From: Ochrobactrum sp. Marseille-Q0166
GTDB taxonomy: Bacteria; Pseudomonadota; Alphaproteobacteria; Rhizobiales; Rhizobiaceae
Direction of reading: 5' to 3'
Assembly (NCBI RefSeq): GCF_014397025.1
Contig: NZ_JACJUO010000002.1
Location: 1,229,501-1,293,500, forward strand
DNA: 64,000 nt
The notes under the pieces were generated by a model that was not told where the DNA came from, did not search any database, and worked only from the letters and a program-made list of their open reading frames with translations. Position numbers and translations under genes: made by a program. Below, one piece after another: positions 43,004 to 50,576 of this stretch. The number at the start of each line of letters is the position of its first letter. Positions within the stretch are counted from its first letter, which is position 1.

Positions 43004-43234
43004 CTAATGTTGTTTACGCGCCCTCTTCTTTTTTGCCACTGGAGGAACAATAGTTTCTTCATATTCCATCCGAGCTTTCCTGAGGCGCAAGGTCTTTGCA
43101 ATTCGAGCATCTGTCTCGACCTTCTGAATGGAACGTGCAGTACGATCTATTCTTTCCGCGATCGACTCTCTAACAGATGAGGTTGGCTTAAATAGTGTCT
43201 CTTTTGTGTAGGTTGGTTGCATTTCAATGGACAT
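43004..43234 (-). CDS. Small basic hypothetical protein
   Basis: 76 residues with AAGGA 9 bases before the ATG. A long charged helix (RESIAERIDRTARSIQKVET, RIAKTLRLRKARMEYEE) and a KKKRARK tail. A DNA- or RNA-binding helper is plausible; no family recognised. Antisense to the lysis genes and next to the cold-shock gene in the same direction, probably co-expressed in the lysogen. Confidence 0.55.
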   Translation of the reverse strand: MSIEMQPTYTKETLFKPTSSVRESIAERIDRTARSIQKVETDARIAKTLRLRKARMEYEETIVPPVAKKKRARKQH

Positions 43235-43343
43235 AAAAGAATTCCTTTTTAAATAAAAAAGGTTAGGTCATTGCCTGACCTCTAAAGCAAACTTCTTTCA
43301 ACAGTGCCAGTACATCCGTGGTCAAAGGAAAGAAGGATAATAT

Positions 43344-43553
43344 TTATGCAGCCTGGAGGTTGCCAGCCGACATCCTGCCCGACTTGCTGTCGCGTTCCAG
43401 ATCGTAGCCGATTTTCTGGCCTTCGATGAGTTCGCGCATTCCGGCGCGCTCGACAGCAGATATGTGAACAAACGCATGGAGGCCGCCATTATCAGGCTGA
43501 ATAAAGCCGAATCCCTTGGTGGAATCGAACCATTTAACTGTGCCAGTGCTCAT
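43344..43553 (-). CDS. Cold-shock domain protein (CspA family)
   Basis: 69 residues from MSTGTVKWFDSTKGFGFI; RNP1 is KGFGFI, RNP2 is AFVHIS. The single OB-fold binds ssRNA/ssDNA and melts RNA structure. Phages of alphaproteobacteria carry such copies. Given the many hairpin leaders in this phage, an RNA chaperone is an interesting neighbour. GGG-rich upstream region and no membrane parts. Confidence 0.93.
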   Translation of the reverse strand: MSTGTVKWFDSTKGFGFIQPDNGGLHAFVHISAVERAGMRELIEGQKIGYDLERDSKSGRMSAGNLQAA

Positions 43554-43593
43554 AATGAACCCTTTCTTAGCAATAAAGATAGCAGCACGCATT

Positions 43594-43996
43594 TGCGTGA
43601 CGCAAATTGATAACGATTTTTAAAAGGGGGTTCGTTCAGGGCGCGTTGCTAAACGCGCAATAAGCAAAACACATCAAGAAAATATCGATAAATAATGAAT
43701 AAAGATTTATTTTGTTTTTGTCAAATTATATTTATTTTTGTTATTAAGGTGACAATCGTAGTTAGATTTTTTACATGTATTTATTCTTTAATTATTTTAA
43801 AAATTGCGAAAGAATATCTTTGGAAAGTCGGGTAGCTGCGGTATTTGCCACTCAGAGAATTAGGGACTTGCTGCCGTTATTTCGTCGACACACTTGACGC
43901 CCCTTTCACTTCCACCACAATGAAAATTGTGTAAATGTCTCTTGACATGTTGTCTCGAGACCCTTTCCATCCTTCGCGTCGGACAACCAATCCGAC
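43594..43996. other. AT-rich gene-free regulatory interval
   Basis: No gene is supported between the cold-shock gene (minus) and the next plus-strand gene. 43660-43810 is strongly AT-rich, with T-runs. Near the right edge TTGACA (43942-43947) is a possible -35, and GTCTCGAGAC (43952-43961) is a perfect palindrome that could bind a regulator. Divergent promoters for both sides most likely lie here. Confidence 0.45.
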
Positions 43997-44031
43997 TCTG
44001 CCGCCAAGCAGAACAAAACCAACACGAGGAG
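43997..44031 (+). promoter_or_regulatory. Conserved leader element: hairpin plus AACACGAGGAG
   Basis: Stem TCTGC (43997-44001) / GCAGA (44008-44012) with loop CGCCAA, then AAACCAACACGAGGAG (44016-44031), 5 bases before the ATG at 44037. Confidence 0.75.
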
Positions 44032-44036
44032 ACTGT

Positions 44037-44315
44037 ATGTGTGAACAGGCACAGGGCGCGGGTGCGCGCGCAAATACGGGTGGTAACGCCTTTCCTTCAC
44101 CAGACTGGAACGGCGACTGGAAAGGTCCAGAGGCCAGCCATGGCATGACGCTGCGTGATCATTTTGCTGGGCAAGCACTTCCGGCGCTAATCGAAAACGC
44201 CGATCTTTCTATTCTTGACAAGATAGCCAAGGTGCGCAGCGTCTCTATTATGCAGGTTTTTGGCATCATAGCCTGCGAATACGCCGACGCCATGATTGCT
44301 GCCAGAGGACACTAA
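44037..44315 (+). CDS. Small phage hypothetical protein
   Basis: 92 residues; an in-frame ATG lies further upstream, but this start follows the conserved leader. The N-terminus is Gly/Ala-rich (CEQAQGAGARANTGG). The middle MTLRDHFAGQALPALI looks like a known phage-hypothetical motif also found alone in many genomes. Directly abuts the phosphoesterase ATG. Function unknown. Confidence 0.65.
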   Translation: MCEQAQGAGARANTGGNAFPSPDWNGDWKGPEASHGMTLRDHFAGQALPALIENADLSILDKIAKVRSVSIMQVFGIIACEYADAMIAARGH

Positions 44316-45569
44316 ATGCTCTCAAAACAAGAACTATCCCGCCGTGTTGCTGCGTATCAGCAGCACGGCACTATAACAAAGGCCGCTGCGGCTTGTGGCG
44401 TCAAGAAGTCTGCTTTTCACGACAGCATCAAACGCGCGGCTGAGCTTGGCTTGATGGGCCCGAAAGAAACGCTGCCGGGCTATGCAATCAAAAGCCTGAC
44501 CGAGACGCCTAACGGCACATACATGCGCCAGACGAAAGAGGCTGGCCCTGTTTATGAGGCGACTGCCGGTCTGGCGGTGAAAGGCAAGACGACTCTCGTA
44601 AACAGCGAAGGTCGGATCGTTACGCAGCACATCATAGAGCGTGCGGACGCCGACCAACTGCGAGCCGCAATCACGGCCATGGTTGAAGCGCTTAAAGAGG
44701 ATTTGCCCCGTGTTTCGATCATGCCGGCACCGAAGGGATGTCGCGAGGATCTGTTGAATCAGTTCACAATCACTGACAACCATTTCGGAATGATGTCGTG
44801 GCGCGAAGAGACTGGCAGCGATTACGATCTGCGGATTGCCGAGCAGCTATTGCTGGATTGGTTCTCTGCCGCTGTAGCGCAAGCGCCTGACGCTCACACC
44901 GCAATTCTGGCGCAGCTCGGCGACCTTATGCATCACGATGCGCTTGAAAGCGTCACGCCCGCCCACAAGCATGTCCTGGACGCCGACAGCAGGCTTCAAA
45001 AAGTCATTCGTATTGTGATCCGCACAATCAGGCGCATCATTGATATGCTGTTGCAGAAGCACGAGCGCGTTCATGTCGTGATGGCTTCGGGCAATCACGA
45101 CCCGGCCTCATCTGCATGGCTGCGCGAAATGCTGGCCGTTATGTATGAAAACGAGCCGCGCATCACTGTCGATAATTCACCGTCACTCTATTACGCATTC
45201 GAGTGGGGCAGCACGATGCTTGCCTATCATCACGGGCACAAGCGAGGTGTCGCAAATATCGAGGGCACGATTGCTGGCATGTTCCGTGGGATGTTTGGAC
45301 GTTCGCTACAAGCTTATGTGCATATCGGACACAGACACAGCGACGACGCAAGAAAAGGTACTCTGATGTACGTCGAGCAGCATGAAACGCTGGCGGCACC
45401 AGACGCTTATGCAGCTGGCGGCGGCTGGCTGTCGGGCAGATCAGCGAAGCGGATTACCTACAGCAAGCAATTCGGCGAAGTCGGCCGCGACATTCTTCGG
45501 CCCGAGATGGTCGCAGGAAAATATCAGGCTGCGAATGACAATGCGGCAAGCGAGAGGAGGGTGGCTTGA
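44316..45569 (+). CDS. Calcineurin-like metallophosphoesterase with N-terminal HTH
   Basis: 417 residues. Residues 1-50 form a helix-turn-helix (QHGTITKAAAACGVKKSAFH). The phosphoesterase core has TDNHFGM (about 150), LGDLMHHD (about 205), ASGNHDP (about 263) and IGHRHSD (about 340), the D-x-H, GD, GNHD and GHxH metal motifs. A PANDN-like AANDNAA linker is near the C-terminus. DNA binding plus a phosphodiesterase suggests a nucleic-acid substrate, but the target is unknown. Starts directly after the previous stop. Confidence 0.85.
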   Translation: MLSKQELSRRVAAYQQHGTITKAAAACGVKKSAFHDSIKRAAELGLMGPKETLPGYAIKSLTETPNGTYMRQTKEAGPVYEATAGLAVKGKTTLVNSEGRIVTQHIIERADADQLRAAITAMVEALKEDLPRVSIMPAPKGCREDLLNQFTITDNHFGMMSWREETGSDYDLRIAEQLLLDWFSAAVAQAPDAHTAILAQLGDLMHHDALESVTPAHKHVLDADSRLQKVIRIVIRTIRRIIDMLLQKHERVHVVMASGNHDPASSAWLREMLAVMYENEPRITVDNSPSLYYAFEWGSTMLAYHHGHKRGVANIEGTIAGMFRGMFGRSLQAYVHIGHRHSDDARKGTLMYVEQHETLAAPDAYAAGGGWLSGRSAKRITYSKQFGEVGRDILRPEMVAGKYQAANDNAASERRVA

Positions 45570-45853
45570 GAAAAATTGTACGATGGATTCTGACTAGGGC
45601 GGCCAATCTTACTCCGAACGTTACCTATTATGCGAAGTCATGGCCCATGCGAATAAATAACCAATTGGCTGAAGTCGCATCGCAACGTGGAGGCAAGTCA
45701 ACTCCGATGACCGTTGCAGCGATCTCATTATGCTGCGCGATGCATGAAAGTCTTCGCGTCGGTGATGAGGCCACTATAGATCTGACAGGCGTTACAACGG
45801 GCGGATTAGACGTGGGAAGCTTCACTGTAACTCTGAAACGGGTCGCCGCTTAA
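45566..45853 (+). CDS. Small phage hypothetical protein
   Basis: 95 residues, overlapping the phosphoesterase stop by 4 bases. It has a basic N-terminus, a short non-polar stretch (MTVAAISLCCAMHES) and a strand-rich end (TVTLKRVAA). Followed by a hairpin leader for the next gene. Function unknown. Confidence 0.55.
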   Translation: MRKIVRWILTRAANLTPNVTYYAKSWPMRINNQLAEVASQRGGKSTPMTVAAISLCCAMHESLRVGDEATIDLTGVTTGGLDVGSFTVTLKRVAA

Positions 45854-45859
45854 CGACCC

Positions 45860-45899
45860 ACGCCGCCCACCAAGCGGCGTTTCACCACAACATGAGGAG
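45860..45899 (+). promoter_or_regulatory. Conserved leader element: hairpin plus AACATGAGGAG
   Basis: A perfect 7-bp stem, ACGCCGC (45860-45866) / GCGGCGT (45874-45880), with loop CCACCAA identical to the copy at 9051, then ACCACAACATGAGGAG (45884-45899), 5 bases before the ATG at 45905. Confidence 0.85.
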
Positions 45900-45904
45900 T
45901 GAAT

Positions 45905-46408
45905 ATGCTTGAAGAAGCAGAAGACAAAGCTGCGCGTGCAGCTGTTGAAGGGCGTCCCATAGCGGAGTCGGCTACGCGCATTACATTCGGTGCCAGCGGC
46001 ATAACGCTTAGCTCAAAAGACGAGCACGGCGTCTGGCATAGTGTGCCGTGGATATTCAATCTCGCGCCTGTGAAACAGCCTGCCGACCTCGTCATCATCG
46101 AAACGCCTTACAGCGGCGATGTGGAAGCCAACACCGCATATGCACGAGCTTGCCTTCTAGACAGCCTGCAACGAGGTGAGGCACCGATTGCCAGCCATTT
46201 GCTACATACTCAAGTGCTGGATGACACGCAGCCTGATGAACGGTCGTTGGGCATTGAGGCTGGCCTTGCCTGGTATCGCGTTGCAACGAAATGCGTTGTT
46301 TACACTGATCGTGGTATCAGCGGTGGAATGAGAAAGGGGCTAGTTCAAGCGATGCAGCACGATGTGACAGTTGAGTATCGAAGCATTGATGCGAGGGCAG
46401 CAGCATGA
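45905..46408 (+). CDS. DUF7768-like, nucleoside deoxyribosyltransferase-fold protein
   Basis: 167 residues from the ATG after the leader. The C-terminal domain VIIETPYSGDVEANTAYARA ... GLAWYRVATKCVVYTDRGIS looks like the DUF7768/NDT-like Rossmann fold that handles nucleotides or NAD-like ligands. The N-terminal part is strand-rich. A function in nucleotide metabolism or counter-defence is possible; the catalytic residues cannot be assigned by eye. Confidence 0.65.
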   Translation: MLEEAEDKAARAAVEGRPIAESATRITFGASGITLSSKDEHGVWHSVPWIFNLAPVKQPADLVIIETPYSGDVEANTAYARACLLDSLQRGEAPIASHLLHTQVLDDTQPDERSLGIEAGLAWYRVATKCVVYTDRGISGGMRKGLVQAMQHDVTVEYRSIDARAAA

Positions 46409-46632
46409 CTGAGCGAGCATACACTGTGTCGGAATTAGACGCCCTTCGTTCTGCGATCGAATACAAATGGCTGTTTGGAAGCTACACGCCGCAAAGGCAT
46501 GAAAGCGGAATAACATTTGGCCGCTCTTACAAGGAAAGCGAGAAAGCGGCGTGTGTCGAGGAGTTGGTGCGCACTCACATGGTGGCTGGTCACACTGCCG
46601 AAGACCTATATGCATCAGAGGAATCCGCATGA
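46405..46632 (+). CDS. Small phage hypothetical protein
   Basis: 75 residues, ATG overlapping the previous stop (atga). Helical, acidic, with YTVSELDALRSAIEYKWLFG near the start. One of four tightly overlapping small genes here. No family recognised. Confidence 0.6.
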   Translation: MTERAYTVSELDALRSAIEYKWLFGSYTPQRHESGITFGRSYKESEKAACVEELVRTHMVAGHTAEDLYASEESA

Positions 46633-46856
46633 CGATCCCAGAAGACATTATGGCCGCAGCAGAAAAGGCGTGCTTACGTCCAACGACGGCGCAAGACCGC
46701 ATTAACAATGTCGCCAAAGCCATCCTCGCAGAGCGCCAGCGTTGCGCGGATGTAGCAAAGTCCGTTTGGAAAGATGCGCAAAGGCAAGGGCATTTCGACA
46801 TAGTGAAGGCCATATCACAGATCCGCAGTCGCATTGATACAGGAGCAGCAGCATGA
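46629..46856 (+). CDS. Small phage hypothetical protein
   Basis: 75 residues from MTIPEDIMAAAEKACL; the start overlaps the previous stop (atga). Helical, with RINNVAKAILAERQRCADVA, a pattern of small phage proteins of unknown role. Stop overlaps the next ATG. Confidence 0.6.
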   Translation: MTIPEDIMAAAEKACLRPTTAQDRINNVAKAILAERQRCADVAKSVWKDAQRQGHFDIVKAISQIRSRIDTGAAA

Positions 46857-47185
46857 ACCAATTCCACGTTGGCCAGAAAGTGGTCTGCATCGATTCAGTC
46901 GTTGGCTTTGAGCAATATCTTGAGGTGAAGGAAGGCGAGATTTACGAAATCGAGTGGATCGGACCTTTCGAACATTATATTCATGGCTCCTACATCGGCG
47001 TACGCCTCAAGAGCGTCGATCGCGGAACTTGCCCGCAGTTTGGTTATGAAAACCCGCCTTTTGCCGCGAGACGCTTCCGGCCGCTTGTGGAAGATAAGTT
47101 GTCAGCGTTGCGCGGTCTGCTTGCTGACGGGCCTGTGACAGAGAAGTTCGAAGAGCCGAAGCGTAAGGTGAGGGAGGATGTGTGA
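46853..47185 (+). CDS. Phage hypothetical protein, beta-rich
   Basis: 110 residues. FHVGQKVVCIDSVV and EVKEGEIYEIEWIGPF look like an SH3-like barrel; the C-terminus is basic and ends REDV. Overlaps both neighbours by 4 bases or less. Function unknown. Confidence 0.6.
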   Translation: MNQFHVGQKVVCIDSVVGFEQYLEVKEGEIYEIEWIGPFEHYIHGSYIGVRLKSVDRGTCPQFGYENPPFAARRFRPLVEDKLSALRGLLADGPVTEKFEEPKRKVREDV

Positions 47186-47412
47186 TGGTTGTGAGTGACG
47201 GCGGCTCCACCAGCTATTACGAGCTGCCCGAGGGCGCGAGCGAGCTCAATGATCTGATCGAACACAAGGGCATGTCCTTTGCGCTCGGGAATATCTTTAA
47301 GGCTTGTTATCGATTTGGCGAAAAGGACGCGGCCAGCCGAATGTATGATCTGAACAAGATCATATTCTTTGCCGAGCGGTTGAAGGCTGTGGAACGAAAA
47401 CGGGCGCAATAA
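47185..47412 (+). CDS. DUF3310-like phage protein
   Basis: 75 residues (a GTG 3 bases earlier is possible). ELNDLIEHKGMSFALGNIFK and ACYRFGEKDAASRMYDLNKI resemble the DUF3310/SaV-like nucleotide-linked phage helper, in which GNxxKY and a GKKD-like turn are conserved. Last plus-strand gene of the accessory block, followed by a strong terminator. Confidence 0.6.
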   Translation: MVVSDGGSTSYYELPEGASELNDLIEHKGMSFALGNIFKACYRFGEKDAASRMYDLNKIIFFAERLKAVERKRAQ

Positions 47413-47467
47413 ACGCCGTCCCTCCCGGCACCGGTAGTATCCTCGTAGTCCACAGTCGAAAAGAAAA

Positions 47468-47491
47468 GGGCTTCGGATTTAACCGAAGCCC
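47468..47491. terminator. Bidirectional terminator
   Basis: GGGCTTCGG (47468-47476) / CCGAAGCCC (47483-47491), loop ATTTAA, with A-rich and T-rich flanks. Separates the last plus-strand accessory gene from the convergent stress cluster. Confidence 0.85.
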
Positions 47492-47520
47492 TGCTCTCAA
47501 TTTTTATTAATCGTCGGATC

Positions 47521-48615
47521 TTACTTGCGGTAAGCTAAGCCACCCCAAATTCTGCCTTCATCGCGATGACGACCACCGTGTACGGCTCCGATATATGCGG
47601 CAGCTGCGGCAACAAGTGCAGATGCTGCAAGAAGGAATGCAGTGAGAATGCCAGTTATCCGAGCCTTTTCAGCAGCGTCTGCTGCTTTAGCTTTTACTTC
47701 TTCTGCCGTTTTTTGAGCCTGTGCCTGTATGTCAGCAAGTGTCTTTTGAGCTTCGTCAACCTTCTTTTGAGCGTCAGTGCGCAGAGTCTGAACGCGTTCA
47801 ATCGTTTGGTTTACACGAGTTTGAGCATCGTTTTGACTTAAGCCGGTTCGAGCGGCAACCTGATTGGTGAGCCATGCGCGATCTGTATCGGAGATTTCAC
47901 CAGTGGTAAGCAAGTTTCCAAGAATACCACTTATCTGCCGCTGAAAATCCGCCAAATTCTGCGTTTCCTGACCGGCAACAGAGTTACCTTGGCTATCTGT
48001 GCGTAGCAGAGTATCGGTGAGGTAATCTAACGGATTGGTTTTCAATCCTTGAGGCAGCATCTGTTCGACAGATGGAGCGGCAGCTTGTCCTGCACCCTGA
48101 GCCAAACCTGATACTGCCTGTCCAGCTCCTGAAATGACGCCACCTGCCAACTGACCAGCTCCTTGAGCTGAACCGCCAACAACAGTGCCTGCGGTTTGGA
48201 CTGCTGTTTCAGCGGCACTTCCAACAGCTTTCGCACCGCCTGAAATAACGCTGATAAGCATGAGAGCAGATACGATTGTACCAAGGCCCCAAACCACTAG
48301 GCCATTCAATCCGTCTCGAACGGTTGCTTCATCGCGCGTTGCCGTTCCAGACGGGCGGCGCATTCTTCCGGTGATATAACCACCGAGCATATAAGAAGCT
48401 ACCATTGATATGATAATAAAAAGGGCAGTAATCACTAGCCAAACTGCACTAATGTCTCCTCCATCATCGACGGAGAACGAACTTAAACCAAGTCCACCAG
48501 CAAATGTGGTCAGAACAACCATTACACCTGATGCGACCGTTGCTCCAGCAAAAATAGCCGCCCAATCGACATAGCTGCGATCAGGTGCGTTTTCTACGAC
48601 AGTTGGATCTACCAT
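47521..48615 (-). CDS. PhnA-like membrane stress protein
   Basis: 364 residues from MVDPTVVENAPDRS; this ATG overlaps the stop of the 24-residue peptide upstream (tgatg), so the two are coupled. Two hydrophobic helices near 22-45 and 62-85, a GlyAla-rich stretch (QGAGQLAGGVISGAGQAVSG), a long coiled coil (RTDAQKKVDEAQKTLADI) and a C-terminal transmembrane helix before a GGRHRDE tail. This pattern is the 'PhnA-like' family of Rhizobiales chromosomes, often next to DUF892 ferritin-like genes. Host-type cargo or host island. Confidence 0.75.
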   Translation of the reverse strand: MVDPTVVENAPDRSYVDWAAIFAGATVASGVMVVLTTFAGGLGLSSFSVDDGGDISAVWLVITALFIIISMVASYMLGGYITGRMRRPSGTATRDEATVRDGLNGLVVWGLGTIVSALMLISVISGGAKAVGSAAETAVQTAGTVVGGSAQGAGQLAGGVISGAGQAVSGLAQGAGQAAAPSVEQMLPQGLKTNPLDYLTDTLLRTDSQGNSVAGQETQNLADFQRQISGILGNLLTTGEISDTDRAWLTNQVAARTGLSQNDAQTRVNQTIERVQTLRTDAQKKVDEAQKTLADIQAQAQKTAEEVKAKAADAAEKARITGILTAFLLAASALVAAAAAYIGAVHGGRHRDEGRIWGGLAYRK

Positions 48616-48689
48616 CAACGTAATCCCAGAAAAGAGAGGATGAACAACACAATGACTACTAGTCCCACTAAATAGATGATGGAGTTCAT
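48615..48689 (-). CDS. 24-residue membrane peptide coupled to PhnA-like gene
   Basis: Starting MNSIIYLVGLVVIVLFILSF, with a strong AAGGAG 8-9 bases before the ATG and a stop overlapping the next ATG (tgatg). Almost the whole chain is one hydrophobic helix. Too short for usual gene callers. Small membrane peptides like this sit before PhnA-like genes in related genomes as far as I know; the role is unknown. Confidence 0.75.
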   Translation of the reverse strand: MNSIIYLVGLVVIVLFILSFLGLR

Positions 48690-48819
48690 GTTGGTTATCT
48701 CCTTTAAATAGTAACAGTGTCCGGCTGGCCGGCATATTATGTGTCGGGATTTACTCTCTCTTTGACAAAACTCGTTAGTCAGTAAAAGGTTTCAGTGATT
48801 GCTAAACTTATTTAAGCTA

Positions 48820-49002
48820 TCAATCCTTTGATCGATCTGGATAGGGCTCATTCGGCAGCTTTTTCTTCGGATTACCTGGAGCATTGGTTTGCTCGTGCGT
48901 AGGCTTTTCCTGATGATCTCTTTGTTCAATTGGCGAAGGGTCAGTCGCTTGGTGCTCACGATGAAGATCATGGTCTGACCATGGGCTTTTCTTTTTATTC
49001 AT
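48820..49002 (-). CDS. Small hydrophilic stress-type protein
   Basis: 60 residues with AGGAG before the ATG. Almost no hydrophobic residues (KKKSPWSDHDLHREHQAT, PNEPYPDRSKD), so probably disordered, as in hydrophilin-like proteins of desiccation and stress clusters. Lies downstream of DUF892 in the same direction. Confidence 0.6.
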   Translation of the reverse strand: MNKKKSPWSDHDLHREHQATDPSPIEQRDHQEKPTHEQTNAPGNPKKKLPNEPYPDRSKD

Positions 49003-49024
49003 TTAATCACTCCTGAAATGGGAA

Positions 49025-49044
49025 AACCCCGCCGAAGCGGGGTT
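49025..49044 (-). terminator. Terminator of the DUF892 gene
   Basis: AACCCCGC (49025-49032) / GCGGGGTT (49037-49044) with a CGAA loop. On the minus strand it is followed by TTTT, right after the DUF892 stop. Confidence 0.85.
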
Positions 49045-49051
49045 CAAGAAG

Positions 49052-49549
49052 TTAGGCAGCCTTCAAATTAATTTTGGTTTCTGCCAGTTTGGTCAAATCA
49101 TGATCGGTTTGACCCTCTTCCTGGAGTGTTGCATCGAGAAGCTTAGCTATATCTTTATGACCTAGTTCAATGGCCCAGCGCTTGAGCGTGCCGTATCGTG
49201 TAATTTCGTAATGTTCGACAGCCTGTGCGGACGATATGAGCCCGGCGTCAAGCGCTTTTGTACCCTTGAATTCGTCGATAATTTCTTCGCCCTCGGCGAT
49301 AATCCCCTCAATTGCATCGCAGGTTTTTCCCTGAGCGCGCTTGCCGAGAAGTTCAAACACCTGCTGAAGCCGTTCAATGTGCTCCTGAGTTTGTTCCTTA
49401 TGTTTTTCGAATGCTGTTTTGAGTTCAGGCGCTACAGCCGCCCTTGCCATCTTTGGTAACGCTTTAACGATTTTTCGCTCGGCGTAATAAATGTCCTTGA
49501 GCGTGTCGTAGAACAGATCGTCGAGGGTTTTTTCCTTGGAAGTTGGCAT
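49052..49549 (-). CDS. DUF892 (YciF-type) ferritin-like stress protein
   Basis: 165 residues from MPTSKEKTLDDLF, with GGAG 7 bases upstream. TLKDIYYAERKIVKALPKMA, a four-helix bundle with the Glu/His pattern of the family (EKHKEQTQEHIERLQQVF, AVEHYEITRYGTL), ending near TDHDLTKLAE. Family members are induced by general stress and probably bind a di-metal site. An EcfG promoter lies upstream. Confidence 0.92.
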   Translation of the reverse strand: MPTSKEKTLDDLFYDTLKDIYYAERKIVKALPKMARAAVAPELKTAFEKHKEQTQEHIERLQQVFELLGKRAQGKTCDAIEGIIAEGEEIIDEFKGTKALDAGLISSAQAVEHYEITRYGTLKRWAIELGHKDIAKLLDATLQEEGQTDHDLTKLAETKINLKAA

Positions 49550-49589
49550 TTTTCTCTCCATTAGAGTTTATGCCCCTGCATGGATAGTC

Positions 49590-49614
49590 AACGCTCTTGG
49601 ATGCTCTTGGTTCC
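49590..49614 (-). promoter_or_regulatory. Sigma-EcfG general-stress promoter
   Basis: On the minus strand GGAAC (49614-49610), a 16-base gap, then CGTT (49593-49590): a perfect match to the alphaproteobacterial EcfG consensus. It sits about 40 bases upstream of the DUF892 start and would place that gene under the PhyR/EcfG stress response. Confidence 0.8.
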
Positions 49615-49680
49615 TCGGCTGAAACCTAATTTATTTTGACGCAGATAGGATAAACTATTCATTCTTGAGGAATTAAATTC

Positions 49681-50355
49681 CTAAAACAGCTTAGGCTGGC
49701 CGTCATTGTCATTGCTTGGCGTTAGATCGATCAAGTCAGTGTCAGGCAATGGCTTCTGCATTTTCTTGGCTTCATCCCATGGCGCACTTAACCAGGTATC
49801 GATTTCCTCTGTCGTGCGCAGGATTACTGGCATCGCCTTGGGATGGACCGGCTTGACCACGGCATTGGGCTCGCTTGTCAGGAAGCCGAATATATCAACT
49901 TCAACTAGGCCTTCCTTCTTCTTCCGCACACCTTTCCAAGTCGTCCAAATGCCAGCGAAGGCAAAGAGCGGCTTTTCCTCGTTCAGAGCGAACCAGTGTA
50001 ATGGTTTGCGTTTTGTCTTTGGGTCGGGTTCTTGCCCGTATTCTGAGAATGAAGTGGCGGGCACAACGCAGCGACTTTCAATGCCCTGCCAGCGCCGCCA
50101 ATGAGGAGAGGTGAGGTTGCGTATGTTTGTCACGCCGCTGTCGGCTTCGCCCTTAACGTACATTGGCGGCGTAGGCATTCCCCAGCGAAGATGCGAAAGC
50201 TCGTGCTCACCGTCTGCTATATTTCGCAGCACAGGAGCGGGATAATCTGGGTACACATCCAATTGAGGATCAACGCGATTCGTCACATCGCCAAACTTTG
50301 GGAAAAGACGGCGCATAGCCTCATGTGTGGTGGTTAAATTATAAAGATTGCACAT
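49681..50355 (-). CDS. SRAP (YedK/HMCES) abasic-site protein
   Basis: 224 residues from MCNLYNLTT, with AGGAGG before the ATG; the catalytic Cys2 is in place. NIRNLTSPHWRRW and RCVVPATSFSEYG (Glu), and KAMPVILRTTEEIDTWL (His region) follow the family order. SRAP proteins form a covalent link to abasic sites in ssDNA and are often carried by prophages. Longer open frame upstream is not used. Confidence 0.92.
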   Translation of the reverse strand: MCNLYNLTTTHEAMRRLFPKFGDVTNRVDPQLDVYPDYPAPVLRNIADGEHELSHLRWGMPTPPMYVKGEADSGVTNIRNLTSPHWRRWQGIESRCVVPATSFSEYGQEPDPKTKRKPLHWFALNEEKPLFAFAGIWTTWKGVRKKKEGLVEVDIFGFLTSEPNAVVKPVHPKAMPVILRTTEEIDTWLSAPWDEAKKMQKPLPDTDLIDLTPSNDNDGQPKLF

Positions 50356-50390
50356 GCGCTCCTCCTGCTCCGAAGAGAATAGGGCGCAGT

Positions 50391-50573
50391 TTATCGCCGT
50401 CCAGCTAACGCGTCTTCGCCTTGCTGCTGGTGCTCGCAGCAGAACCAAAGCTGTCCATATTTTGTTTTGTATCCGTATGTGCCCCAAGCTTTGCAGCCGT
50501 CAGCATCGCACCAATGCTCAAACTTGCCACCACTTGTTACTGCGACACCACTATCAGCTTTATATCCTGACAT
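50391..50573 (-). CDS. Small Cys-containing hypothetical protein
   Basis: 60 residues with GAGG upstream. EHWCDADGCKAWG and LWFCCEHQ give a likely zinc site. Such mini zinc proteins are common in Rhizobiales chromosomes and prophages. Function unknown. Confidence 0.6.
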   Translation of the reverse strand: MSGYKADSGVAVTSGGKFEHWCDADGCKAWGTYGYKTKYGQLWFCCEHQQQGEDALAGRR

Positions 50574-50576
50574 TCT

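Noticed and set aside
969..45899. The repeated leaders as CRISPR or insertion-sequence repeats
   Set aside because: They are single, dispersed, fixed in distance to start codons and have variable stems; neither spacers nor transposase are present.
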